This document shows, one piece after another, positions 36,835 to 48,603 of a stretch of DNA of 64,000 nucleotides. The notes under the pieces were generated by a model, which saw only the letters and a program-made list of their open reading frames with translations, did no database searches and had not been told where the DNA came from. Made by a program: the position numbers and the translations under genes. Source of the stretch: Isoetes taiwanensis (taxonomy: Eukaryota; Streptophyta; Lycopodiopsida; Isoetales; Isoetaceae); contig JAJEKV010000062.1 in assembly GCA_021234155.1 (NCBI GenBank), positions 498,001 to 562,000 of the forward strand. Reading direction: 5' to 3'. How positions within the stretch are numbered: the first letter of the stretch is position 1; each line of letters starts with the position of its first letter.

Positions 36835-37470
36835 GTTTTTACGCTCATAACCTGAGCTACAGAGGTCAGATTCAGATGATCTTGAGCTTTTTAGAAATCT
36901 TATGTAGAGAGTTTTCCATTGGCATACGATAATAATTTGACCTACATCTATCAGGATAGATACCTGCTTTTTGTACTTTCCAATCCAGATACTTTTTTTT
37001 AAAGTGCATGCCATACAGATTTGATGGGTAATATAATTTTTATCATAACTTTTGAGTCCAGACTGTTTTTTTATTGCGTTGAAAAGCTCTCTCCAGATTT
37101 TTTTGATGATGTATGATATACACATTTTTTATTAAGTTTTCCGGCAAAAATCATGAATTATCGGGTAGGCTTGGTGATGTTTCTACACTCATAACTTGAG
37201 CCACAGAGGTCAGATTCAAATAATCTTAGGTTCTTTTAGAAAGTTCATGTAGAGGACTTTCCATTACCCAGATCTATCAATATAGATACTTGCTTTTTGT
37301 ACTTTTCAATCCAGATATCTTTTGCCAAAGTGCATACCATGCAGGATTTGATGGTACTATATTTTTTTATCATAACTTTTGAATTCGGACTCCGTTTTGA
37401 GTATTGTTTATTGCGTTGGAAAGTAATTTCTAGGATCTTTCTGATGACGTATGCCATGATCATATTTAAT
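36835..37470. repeat. Diverged direct repeat, offset about 345 bp
   Basis: Two copies (about 36835-37145 and 37185-37470) share ctcataac.tgagc.acagaggtcag, tttttgtactttccaatccag, a atcataacttttga block, and gcgttgaaaag. Minus-strand frames in both give IWI-KYKKQVSILID. No known protein matches, so the shared frame may simply reflect the repeat. Confidence 0.55.
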
Positions 37471-37479
37471 TAAGTTGTC

Positions 37480-39280
37480 TGGGCAAGAACTGCAAGTTTT
37501 CGGGCGGAGTTGGTAGGGTTTCACACCCTTCTACTTGATTCTCTGCTCAGACATTCTGGTCATGTCCTTTGTCCTTCATCTTTGTAGTGCAGTAAGCTTT
37601 TATGAAGATATTGAAGAGACGATGTTATCATGGACGCGTTTCATATCAGAAAAAGGGGGAGGGCTTTTGTTTTGGTGTGTTATGGGATTTTTGTTATATT
37701 TGATGGTTTACATATTATTTATGAACTTGCCAATGTTTTTTTTTTATTTGTTTTTTAAACAAAAGAAAAACAACATCTCCCATAACACACCAAGACTAAA
37801 AGTTCCCTTTTTATGTTTTTTTTTTTTTTTAATATTATGGTAGATATGGGCATTAGGGCTTTGTCAAAATTTAATAAGGAATAATTTACAAAAGGATGCA
37901 ATTTATCGCGTGTTACGGGGAAATGGTATCGGGCTTGGAGGCTAATAATGGTCCCCCGTAACACCCAGTTAAGTTCCTCATTGGATATTAATGGAATAAG
38001 GATAAAGAGATATTTTTGGATTGCCCCGCGTTAAGGGGCAATTCGTTAGGGAGAGTGTGGGTTTGGGCATATTGAAGCATAGTATCTAATGATCTGACGA
38101 CCATAATTACTAGTTGTATTTCTGGCAGTAAAGATGTTTTTGTAATTTTTTCGTATGAATTCTAGCCTACAGTTTTTGACTTTTTGGATGCCAAAAAAGT
38201 TCTTGGCCTATCGAAAAACTCATTTTACCATTACCGTGGGTTGAGCATTTATTTTAGACTACGCCTTAAATTGCATTGATATTTTTGAACAGAAAGAGCC
38301 TCTGCCAATTCCAAAGATGACGTAAGAGCCCTTTCACCTCTATTTATATATCATATATCCATGCATATTCAATGGGATGGCGCTGGAGGTATTCCATGCC
38401 ATTTTCTAAAGTTTTCCTTTTCGTATATGCTTTGCAACTCCTATAAAGCTGTATAGCTATCATTCAAGAGGCAAAAAGCATCCCCCTACATCAAATGAAG
38501 TTGATCTATTTTTTTGCAAGATTGAAATAGGATAAAAAAAAGGTAAAATGTGTCTTCGCAAATTTTCCCTCCAAAGCTTTACCGTGCTAGATCATTTTCC
38601 AGAAAGATAGGTGCTAGATCACTTTCTGCCTAGAAAGATAGTACCGATGGTAGTACCAGTTGCCGCATCATGTTAGTTGGATATAATGAGAATGTGATAC
38701 AATGCCAGACCTGTTGTGTAAGTTGGAGAAATTAGCAAGTTAGAGAGGCATATGGACAAGGATATGGGACTTTAGGTAAGTGAAAGTAACCATTTGTGAG
38801 CACCTGTTTACATCATTCTTTAGATTTTCAATGACCATTCTATAGCTTTTCGATGTTGTAAGCAAGCCTAAATACTTCTCTATACTAGTTATATATGTTT
38901 TATAGTAACTTGCTTTCTTCATGGAAATCTCACCTTGACGGTTTAATCAGGATTAGGAATTTTCCTTTTGATTTACTTTTGTAGCAATGGCTAAATTATA
39001 ACGTAATGACAGTCTTGTTGTTGAACATGCAGAGACTAGCAAGGCATTAGAAAATTTTTGAACAAGATGGCATGAAATTTTGTTACATGCATATAATCCC
39101 CATCAATTAGGTCTTATTTACATTGAGGGCAGTGTAACAAACTATGCTCTTGGTTTATTGGAGATAGATACAAAGTGCTTTATTTTCTCATTCAATCAAG
39201 ATCATAGTCTTAATAACAATTTTTCGCCTTTGCATGCATGCATTTTAGGATTCACAATGATTTAGATCCTGAGCTTTTTT
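37480..39280. other. AT-rich stretch, no recognisable gene
   Basis: Homopolymer A/T tracts and short frames only. I see no conserved motif. Confidence 0.35.
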
Positions 39281-39289
39281 CCTTATCAT

Positions 39290-40755
39290 ATGTGTTCTGC
39301 CTCTACCCATTGTCCTGAGGACCTACTTCTTGTAAGCTCAAAGCCTTTGATTCTGCTTCAGACACTGTTCTGAGGTTTATGGCCCTGACAAGCTTTCTGA
39401 TTTCATCGTTGAGGCCCTCGATGTATCTTCTACTATATGCCTTTCACTTAGCTTTGGCATACAAAGCCTTAGCCTCATGAATTCCTCGGTTACTTATACA
39501 TCATTTTGTTCCCCCGTTCCAGCCTGTAGAATTTCTGCATACATGTGGCATTTATGCTCTTTGGGGATGTAGTGGCTTTTGAATGCCTTAGCAAACTTCT
39601 TAAATCTGTAGCTTATCCCTTCTTAACCCATGGGCTTTAGCATAGCCCTTCCATCGGATCCTTGCTGCACCCTTAAGGTTGGTTGTAGCCACCCCATCAT
39701 TATCCTTGTCCCTCATGGCATAAGCATTCCGATACTCCCCCACTTCATCTAGCCATGCCTCGGCTTCCATGCCAATGGCTTGTAAATATTAAGAGTATTT
39801 TGAAATAAATAAATTATTGTGGGTTTCATATTATATGTGAGTGCTTTTGTATAGCTAAATATTGGATGTAAAAGTATCATTATTTTGGGATCGTTAGTTC
39901 CATCTCGGTTATCCAGTGCGACGCCTAGGCCAAGGGGCTAGGTCCATCTCAGTTGCTCCTATATCTTGCTCCATACTCGTCCAATTGCACTGTCGCCATC
40001 TCTTTATGGTTGGTTACAAGGGATTCATAGCTGGTTAAATTAAATGACCTCTCACTAGAGCTGGATGTTGCTGTTATTGCTGAGGAAGAACTAGGTTGGA
40101 ATGCACTTGCTGTCTTCCCTATGATGCCCATTCGTTCCTGAATTGCTATAAATTCCTCTTCTGATGGCAATTCCTGCTCATTCATCATCTGACGAATTCT
40201 GCCATAGGTCTCAGTGTCCTTTGTGACGTCCCCTACTCTGCATACGATGTTCCCATCGTATCCGAAGTCGGTGTTCATCCCCCTGGAAACCAAGTTGACA
40301 GGGGCTATCCACCTAGCACCCATCCCTTACCAGGAAATCGTTGACGGAAAATGGACGTGTCATTTGTCCCGTCTTCCCTAGGGACTGTCCTAGCTGCGGA
40401 AGCGTAAATAAACATGAGCACATGAAATCAAACATAAGTAGCTCTACCTCGAAGTGTGGCTCACCATAGCATACATTTGAAAGCATATCAACAACATCAT
40501 CATAGGGGAGATCCTACCCAAGGCTCAAACTCAAGGGGTATAGACTGACGGCTTGGGTCTCCAGACGTCATAGCAGGCAGAATTCATGGCAATGGATTGG
40601 GCTGGCATAGGAACATGGCTGTTGGATAGTCCTCTCTATCCGCCTCCCCCTGCATGCTTTGCAGAATAGGTTGAAGGGCCTTGGGACTGGACCGCAGCCT
40701 GCCGGGTGCATAACCGAGAGGGCTACTACTAGGTTTCATCTCCCCAGCTCTGATG
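39290..40755 (-). pseudogene. Ty3/gypsy gag (second element), degenerate
   Basis: A frame starting MKPSSSPLGYAPGRLRSSPK (about 40740) is the probable gag N-terminus and stops at 40584. The frame 40323-39949 then gives MGARWIAPVNLVSRGMNTDF and TETYGRIRQMMNEQELPSEE. Further downstream, in broken frames, the capsid core has FKSHYIPKEHKCHMYAEILQ (about 39520-39590) and VTEEFMRLRL. Several stops and shifts make it dead. It lies directly downstream, on the same strand, of the LTR at 40765-41714. Confidence 0.55.
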
Positions 40756-40758
40756 AGG
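40747..40758 (-). other. Degenerate primer-binding site for initiator tRNA-Met
   Basis: The minus-strand sequence CCTCATCAGAGC matches the usual plant primer-binding site TGGTATCAGAGC at its last eight positions (ATCAGAGC). It sits between the proposed LTR and gag start, as expected. Confidence 0.4.
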
Positions 40759-40764
40759 CAGGAA

Positions 40765-41714
40765 CTCCAGAGGCACACATGCCTATCACAGGCGGCTAGA
40801 GGGCCACTGCCCGTCTATGACTTGAACCTCATTGAAGGCGATGCATCACCCAAGAGGTGTCGAGCCCATGCCTTGCCCCCATGCAGTGGCAAGCCATTAG
40901 GTCTAGCCCACTAAGATCCCCGGTAGGCTTTACATACACGAGGGATCAATCTGCAATGGGACTTGTCCTCCTTATTCATCGGTCTAGCCCCGCCACTCAC
41001 AATCAGGCGGGCTCTTATGCACAGGTCGCATTAATTGGGATTTAATGAGGCTATCTAGATAAATTAACTACTGAAGCTTTCAGGGTCTCTACCCCCTTCC
41101 CAATACACAGGAGTGTGCATTGAATAGAACATCATCACCATAGAACTGAAATACAGAGTAACATCTAACCTATCTACCTAAACATACATGGTTAGGTTCC
41201 ATTGTTAGGGCTAGTGATCTCAGGATCTATAAGGCCGCTAAGGCTAATCTGACATGCTATCCCAGCTCGTTGCCAGACTAAAAGTCGGCATTGCACAACG
41301 GAACTGCTGTTTACCTAAACCTTGGCTTGCTCCAGCTCCTCAGAATATGTCCATGCTTCTGTTCAAGGGGAGATCTGTTGTGCAAAGGCGACTTGGCAAC
41401 ATCTGGCAATGCGAACTAGTAGCTTGGCTTGGCCGGAATGTCTCAAGGAAGCCGAAATGCGAAAATGGAAAAGGTTTAGGGTTTTCCCGTTTGTTCCTTT
41501 TACATGACCTTTTAGGGTTAGGGTTAAAAAGGACATATGGGGTTTTGCCATGAGGCAAAGGTAAATGCATATGTTTATAAACATGTGCAACATACGAGGT
41601 TGCCCCCTAGATGCAACCCTTTACGGTTCCCAAGTACATGTCATCAAGGTGACATGTACGAGTGGCGTGGCAGTATAATATATCTATTCGGACCGTATAT
41701 TATGCTGGAATGTC
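40765..41714 (-). repeat. Probable LTR between an integrase part and a gag part
   Basis: On the minus strand the purine tract AAGGTGGAGAGA (about 41719-41730) is followed by TGTGACATTCCAGCATAATA, the usual start of a 3' LTR. About 950 bp later a degraded initiator-tRNA primer site and a gag start follow. Inside is promoter-like AT-rich sequence (tataatatatc, tttataaac). It therefore acts as 3' LTR for the integrase upstream and as 5' LTR for the gag downstream. No second LTR copy is visible for confirmation. Confidence 0.5.
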
Positions 41715-42399
41715 ACAATCTCTCCACCTTAAATTGATGCTGTCCTCAGCATCATGAGTTGGGCCCCTGCATGATCCCTGCAACACATTACATGCATGCA
41801 ATTCTAATAACAATTACCGCAAGGTAATATTTAGTGTAAGTTTTATAATCACATCCCTTGTTCCATAACATACTATAGCAAAGTGATTTCTCGGTCTTTA
41901 CTTAGATTAACATTTAATATTCACAAAACTTTTATAATTTGCACACTTATCATTAACATAGTTTTCAAAATTTTATAATTGAAAGGTCCATTTGCTCTCC
42001 TTGCAACACATTATGACAAAACATGTGTTGCAAGTCTTCGCAGTGCGACCCTCCTGCCACTAGACACTCCTATTGGCCTGCAGGTCCAACACTACATTAG
42101 TACACATTTATTTATTAAAAAGTTGGTTATTAGGGAACCACCTATTTACTTAACTATATGGATGCAAGACTAATCTCCCGGCGTAGGAAGATGATGCTTC
42201 TTCCATCGTGGCCATGGAGACAGCGCCCTATAATGCTTAGGATGATCACTCATGCCTACACCTTTCGTCGCCCTTGGCGTGGAGAATGGCGTCCTCCCCA
42301 TAATAGGCATTGACTAGAGGTACTTTCCTATCAATGCATGAACTAAATGATCTCTTATCTCTCAATTTCATCTGCGTCCGTGGCGACATAATTAGACTT

Positions 42400-43480
42400 C
42401 CTAATCTACCTCACACTCACCTATCGGTTCGGTGTCGACTACTTTGGTGACAAGTCGACCCTTGCGTTGCTCCATGAATTGAGGGTACTGCTTCTCCAAA
42501 TCTGATTGTAGTATCCACATAGCGTTTGTGTCCACTTCATTAGCTATTGGAGAAATTGGGATCTTCGTATTTTCTTGTAGGACCTGTCAACAAGAACCTC
42601 TGGGATGATCTTGAGTTGGGCGTCCTTCATTTCCAGTAACTCTGTTGTCTCCAATACTTCCTTTGGATTAGGAGTGTGCCTTTTCAGGAGACTTATGTGA
42701 AAGACTCTATGGATTTTAAGATGTGCTGGCAAATCCAACTTGTAGGATTGGTTATCTACTCTTTTGGTTATTCTGAACGGCCCAACCCATCTTAGAGCAA
42801 GCTTCTTGCAATTGCCAATGTAGGGCTTCACTTGTTTGACCTTGATCTTCAGCCACACTTTGTCCCCTACTTGCAACTCTCTTACTGTTCTGTGCTTATC
42901 GGCTACACTTTTCTGTCGGCTCCTTGCTGCTAGAAGATATCCTCTCACTTCCTCCACCAATTGTTGCATGTCAACTAGCATCTGCTGGGATACTTCTATC
43001 TTGGACACGGGATTGTGCCAAGTGTTCGGGGTCAAGCATTGGTAGCCGTAGTTGATCATGAATGGCGACATTTGGGACAACTCCTGCTTGGTGCTATTGT
43101 ATGCAAACTCCACCAAGTGAATGTACGTCCCACTTTGATTGCTTGTTCCAGACGTAATTCCTCAACATATCTTCAAGTATCCGATTCGTGCGTTCCGTCT
43201 GCCCATCTGTCTGAGGGTGATATGTCGTGCTCATCGATAGCTTCGTCTGGACGGTGATGAAGAGGTCTTGCCAAAATGCGCTCATGAACTTCGAATCTCT
43301 ATTAGAGATTATCTCCTTGGCATCCCATGGAGTCGGAAGATCTCCTTTGTGAACAATACGACGGTATCCAGAGTCGTATCGGGGGTCCTACATGGCATAA
43401 AATGTGCCATTTTTGACAACTTGTCAACTATTACCATTAAGGGGTCCTTGCCCCTTATTGTTCTTGGGAGCAATTAAGAG
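42400..43480 (-). pseudogene. Ty3/gypsy integrase core and C-terminal domain
   Basis: Minus-strand frames begin near 43480 with the catalytic core: SNRDSKFMSAFWQDLF includes the second Asp, and TYHPQTDGQTERTNRILEDM contains the Glu. The frame then shifts at about 43110 into MVEFAYNSTKQELSQMSPFM, followed by ELQVGDKVWLKIKVKQV and a GPFRITKRVDNQSYKLDLP segment typical of the integrase C-terminal SH3-like region. HRVFHISLLKRH and VDRSYKKIRRSQFLQ come next, and downstream WILQSDLEKQYPQFMEQRKG resembles the chromodomain end. The upstream pol is missing beyond 43480. One core-to-C-terminal frameshift is present, so it is dead. Confidence 0.8.
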
Positions 43481-43519
43481 ATCTTGCATTCAGGTCTCTG
43501 GGGGTCCGTCATATGTCCT

Positions 43520-43592
43520 CATGGATGCTGCCAATGTGGCATGACATAAAAATACTAAATACTATGTACCTACCTACCTACCTATCTATGTC
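43520..43592 (+). repeat. Retroposon 3' end with TACC/TATC tail
   Basis: The sequence gccaatgtggcatgacataaaaatac is followed by tetranucleotide repeats, paralleling the end at 20060-20133. It abuts the broken edge of the integrase fragment. Confidence 0.5.
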
Positions 43593-44347
43593 TTCATTTC
43601 TTGTTCTATCAGGCCTGAGATTTTTAAATTCCTCATTCTAGTATGTTCCTCCAATCTTTCTGCTGCAAGACGCTCATGATGTGTTAAGAATGCAAATGGA
43701 TTGAATAAAAAATCAGAGGAAATAAAAGATGTTCTAATGCGTTGCTCTATTTTAACCTGCATGTAAAAGAATCTTTTGCTGCAAATTCGCCATGGATGCT
43801 GCCCCGAGCCACCATATCCGACCTATTACTCTGCCATAAATTATAAAAGGAAGAATAAATTAGCAAGCTTTGCAATCCGAATCCTTTCTGCGTAAAAATC
43901 CAATCTGTGCTTGCTTGAATTAAGTCTCAGTTCTGCCACAGCCAAGTCCTTGCCTGTTCCTTGCCAAAAATTTGAAACCAAATAGCTTTTGCCAGATCGT
44001 ACCAGAGCCCAAGAATTGGGTGTTCCTCTTCCAGAAACAACCATCTGCTTTGAAGATTGAACCTGCAAAACCAGAGATGAGGAGAGATATTGATTTGGCC
44101 ATGCCATAGCCGTTGCCCTGCCGTAAGAGCCAATGGCCACTACTCTAATCACAAGTTCTTTCTGCCCTATTCTATTTGTTACCTAAGTGGAAACCTAACT
44201 AATGTTATAAATGAATAATTCCATATTTCGATCCCACTATATATATGGAAGCATAAAAGAAACAAAGCGGGAGAAATGTTAAGATGGATACTAACTGTTG
44301 ATTGAATTCCCTTTCGATTGACTGTGCAAATTGCGTCATTCACACAT

Positions 44348-45955
44348 AAAGTTTGCGAATCCGGAGATGTCGGCGGGGGCTCCGGAAAGAGTTCTTTTTT
44401 CTTTTAATGGTCTGATGACCCTGAAATCAATTTGCCCAAAAATAGGGTCTTGTAGCCGGCAAAGCACCGCACATCTTGCGGTGTCCGGTATGCCCTCGGC
44501 GGCCCATGAAAATCCGGAGGAGCGATTGCTTAGCACACTCGGTCGTACTCATAACTGCATCAGGTCTCCAAGGTGAACAACCTCTAGTCGATGGAACAGT
44601 GTAGGTAAGGGAAGTCGGCAGAAAGGATTGGCTCTGAGGGCTGGGCTTAGGGATCTGCAGTTTGACCCCGTAGGCTGTTGGCGGTATGCCCGAGTTGCCT
44701 CCCGCGGTGAGGGCGGATCTCCTCGTGCCAGCCGGGCGATGGACGTAGAATGCATCCCCTCGGGGATGCACTCCCTAGGCGGTGAACAGTCATCTCAGAA
44801 ATGGAAGACAAGGGGAATCTGTTGCGGACGTTGACGCAATGTGATTTCTACCCAGTGTTTTGAATGTCAAAGTGAAGAAATTCAACCAAGCACGGGTCAA
44901 TGGCGGGAGTAACTATGACTCTCTGAAGGTAGCCAAATGTCTCATCATCTAATTAGTGATGTGCACGAATGGATTAACAAGGTTTCCATTGCCCTATCTA
45001 CTATCTAGCAAAACCACAGCCAAGGGAACGGGCTTGAAAAAATCAGCGGGAAAAGAAGACCCTATTGAGCTTGACTCTAGTCCGACTTTATGAAATGACT
45101 TGAGAGGTGTAGGATAAGTGGGAGCCTCAATGCAAGCGAATACCACTACTTTTAAACTCCGTGAGGTGGAGGCAAAGCCTGGCCCCTGCTTCTAGTCTTA
45201 AGATCCGCGATGCAATCCGATCGAGGCGGAAGACATTGTCAGGTGGGGAATTTGGCTGGAGTGGCACATCTATTAAAAGATGAGCCACCCCAGCCAAGCG
45301 TCCTAAGATGAGATCAACGAGAACAGAAATGTCGTGTGGAACAAAAGGGTAAAAGCTCATTTGATTTTGATCTTTAGTACGGATACAAACTGTGAAAACA
45401 TGGCCTATGGATCTTTTAGTTATTCAGAATTTGAAGCTAGTGGCTTGTGGCAGCCAAGCGTTCATAGCGACGTTGCTTTTTTATCCTTCGATGTCGACTC
45501 TTCCTATCATTGTGAAGCAGAATTTACCATTTGTTGGATTGTTCACCCACTAATAAGGAATGTGAGCTGGGTTTAGACCGTCATGTGACAGGTTAGTTTT
45601 ACCCTACTGATGCACTGTGCCGCAGTAGTAATCCAACTTAGTACGAGAGGAACCGTTGATTCGCATACTTGGTCATTGCGCTTGATTGAAAAACCAGTGG
45701 CGCGAAGCTACCATGCATAGGATTATGACTGAACGCCTCTAAGTTAGAATCCAAGCTCCTCTTTACCTCCTCCGTTGTGACCCCACTACTGTTAGGGGTG
45801 TCTTGTATGCCCCCGAGAGCCCGTGTTGAGGGATGCCTCCTCTCGTCCCAAAGAGGATGAGGGGGGTGGCCCGTGCCACATAATTCTGTCCATCGATATC
45901 GTAGCAATGCACCATTCGTCATATAGGGCAGGTCAAGTATGATGATTTGTAGCTT
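44348..45955 (+). pseudogene. 25S/26S ribosomal RNA pseudogene fragment (3' half)
   Basis: Long stretches match plant large-subunit rRNA as I know it: gcaccgcacatcttgcggtgtccgg, ggtctccaaggtgaacaacc, tgaatgtcaaagtgaagaaattc, gggagtaactatgactctctgaagg, aaccacagccaagggaacgggc, ggcggaagacattgtcaggtgg, the sarcin-ricin loop agtacgagaggaacc (about 45638-45652), and gactgaacgcctctaagt. Differences are mostly C-to-T and G-to-A. At least two blocks are lost. One lies before gacgcaatgtgattt (about 44825). The other is the segment between gaagctagt and ggcttgtggcagcc (about 45432), which in real rRNA includes part of the peptidyl-transferase centre. It is therefore not functional. It probably escaped homogenisation after transposition from an rDNA array. 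Confidence 0.92.
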
Positions 45956-46663
45956 GAATAGGGCCTGGCTCTATTTTGGTCTTCTTAGCAATGCAGATGC
46001 CTTGTGGATGAAGATAAGTTTGTTTGTGTGCCCTTTGGATGCCCCTAGGTTCCAATCCTGGGAAGCATTTGACCATGGAGTATTTGGTTTATAAAGTTTC
46101 TATGTTGTTTTGGTACCTATGCTCGATATTCTAAAATAGAATTTGATATCCTACGATCGTAATTGGAATACTTTAATGTGCGATAGAGTTATTATGTCAT
46201 CAATCTTGCACTTGACCATGTAATCGTAGCATTTGACTATGTAATCTATAGACTATACTCTAATCTCAAGGCCAGAACTACTAACCAGCTCGATCAAGAA
46301 TTCCATCCAATGCTTATGAGCAAGGACTGAGGATATCACATCAGGCGTGGAGAGAAGGCCGGTTCAATAAATCTCTGTAATTGAGGTTATCTCCATTTCT
46401 TTTGTCTGGCGTTTTTTATATTTCTCTGCAATTAGTAAAAATACCACATCTAGTGGCAAAGAGCAATGCCATTCAGATTGGACTGAGGTGGAACTTCGAC
46501 ATGGATAGGCTGGAACTGCATTTTATGTACCTGACCTGAAAGAACATGCTGATTATGCCCTGGAATTAGGTTTTGTCTCAAATATGGCAACTCAGGATCT
46601 ACGTGAGAGATTAAGATGTAGATTGGGAAGTCCTCATGGTGCAACTCTATTTGCGATGCCATT

Positions 46664-48109
46664 TCAACAATCAACATCAAGAACATTATACAGATGGTGC
46701 TGTTTAACGTATCCAATAACAGAATCTGGAGTCAAATACTTCGCAGATAATCCTTGAGCGAAAAAATCTCTGCCCAAAAATTTGACACGATCAAAATTAG
46801 TAGCAAAATGGAAATTAACAGCCCAGGGTACCTTATCTGTGTGGAACTTATGTTATTTTGAACGAGCTCATCCACAACAATAATGTTTTCCTGCACTTAT
46901 ACAAATTTTTTAATGACAAATCTTGCGATAAAAGTTTGTCCGAAATACTTACCTTGTACTTCTTTAGCATCTCATTATGCAAAATAAATTCCTTTATATT
47001 CCTTTGTCCTCTAGAGATGCAAACTATGCCATAGCATTGGCATATAGTCTTAACCTGCAAATTAGAGTAAAATCTGCATAAATAACCATTTGAATATGCA
47101 AATGACTGAGGCCACTTCTAAGAGCCTGCTTCTCTAACCTGGTCGACCTCCCACAAACCAGGCACGTTAAAAGATTCTAGTAGATCGGCTCCACAAAGTA
47201 ACATCACACCCACATTTTCTGCAAATAACATTTACACTTTGACATCCCTGTAGAGAGGATCTTAGAACCGGCAATTCAACATAAAACATGAAGCTCCACC
47301 TGTGACATTTACCGCATCCTTTATTCGTGCTAACACAGTTAATGTTCTTTGATAACCTGCTTGTTTAGCCTTTCCAAGATAACATGAGAGTGAAAGTTAA
47401 GTCAAACCCAATGACATAACTTACTCCAGTATCCCAGATGCATTAAAGGATCCGCATAAAACAGCTAACTAATTAACATATGCAAGAAGCTCAACAAACG
47501 AAGAGACTGGACTATAAAAAAAATCTTGAGAACATACTTCCCATGGGTCCACCATAATATATGATGAATCAGTTGCCGCCAATTCACAGAGCCGAATTCT
47601 ATGCTCTGCTGGAGCCAAACCCTAACATGTAAATTCACCGTGTTAAACATTGATTTTCTTAGAAGAACTACATAGATTGCCACAGACCTTTTTAGCATAG
47701 GCATCATTTACAGGAGACATGTATGCTCCTACTACATTCTGATTAAACGACCGTAGAGCATCTTTTGCAAGCTCTGGGGAAACAATCCTTACTTGTATAA
47801 ACACAATTGCAGATAGGAGCAAAGTAAAAGATATGTTACAATAAAAGAAGGCGACAGTTCTATACCAAACAAGCGTAGATGCATATATGTTGGAGGGTTG
47901 AAGCTTCCAGTAGACACCAGAACTACTTGCCTACATTTTAACAAATATCATGATCTTTCTTGAATCACATAGAAAAACAAGTTTTACCCCTACCTTAAGG
48001 CATTTGATGATTTATACCGAAGCTTATCCATTGGGAGAGGGATATCAACAACCCCAAAGGAGCTTGCATCCTGTGGTTTATTGTGTATTGCTGCTGTCAA
48101 GGGAACCAT
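46664..48109 (-). CDS. NMNAT: Nicotinamide/nicotinate mononucleotide adenylyltransferase
   Basis: This enzyme joins NMN or NaMN to AMP from ATP, the central step of NAD synthesis. Exons by splice sites and frame are 48109-47994, 47930-47866, 47773-47688, 47621-47538, 47369-47313, a micro-exon 47247-47238 (inferred), 47218-47139, 47054-46953, 46890-46832 and 46769-46664. Together they give 254 codons plus TGA, close to plant NMNATs (about 240). Exon 2 has the nucleotide-binding motif STGSFNPPTYMHLR. Exon 3 has YMSPVNDAY, exon 4 AEHRIRLCEL..YIMVDPWE, exon 7 VMLLCGADLLESF, exon 8 YGIVCISR, and exon 9 the second signature ISSTQIR. The end reads AKYLTPDSVIGYVKQHHLY. All introns are GT-AG. The start gives MVPLTAAIHNKP before the conserved DIPLPMDKLRYKSSNAL. 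It looks intact. The micro-exon is needed for phase and is the least certain part. Confidence 0.88.
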
Positions 48110-48603
48110 TGAAAAGGACCTTTGAGTTCATAAAATCTATATCTCAATAAACAAAGCCAACTATGTACTGCACTGCACCTTCTCTATCTGGTGTCAAATG
48201 CTCCATTCTCCTATCTGATAGCAGACAAGACCTGGAACTCATTATCAAATAAGCACATTGTACATAATTGTTGATAGTTACCAATATTCCTACAACATAT
48301 ATTGGGCAAATACTTAATATGTACCAGTGTGCAAGCAGTTCCACTGGCATGGGCTGGTCTTGACTTTCCATAAAATTTGCTTTCAAAAGAGAAATAAAAA
48401 AGCTAGAACTTTTTATATGTGGTTCCTTGAAATCGACACTATATGATAGCTCAATGGTCTATTTGTGGTTTTAATGGCCTTTCTTGCATGAACATATACT
48501 TCCCTTCTCAAATGAGTTATCACATGAAGAGAGAAAGGAGATTAATTGCTTACAAGGTCAGTTGGCCTGCTCATGAATAAATAGTTGGCATCGTCAAAAC
48601 ATG

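Noticed and set aside
41510-41530. Telomere-like ttttagggttagggtt
   Set aside because: Only about two units and located inside a probable LTR; not an interstitial telomere array.
44336-45360. Several open frames of 60-114 codons on both strands
   Set aside because: The nucleotide sequence is recognisable 25S rRNA, so the frames are spurious.
48144-48386. 80-codon minus frame between the NMNAT and PPR genes
   Set aside because: No family resemblance; it lies where the NMNAT 5'UTR or promoter should be.
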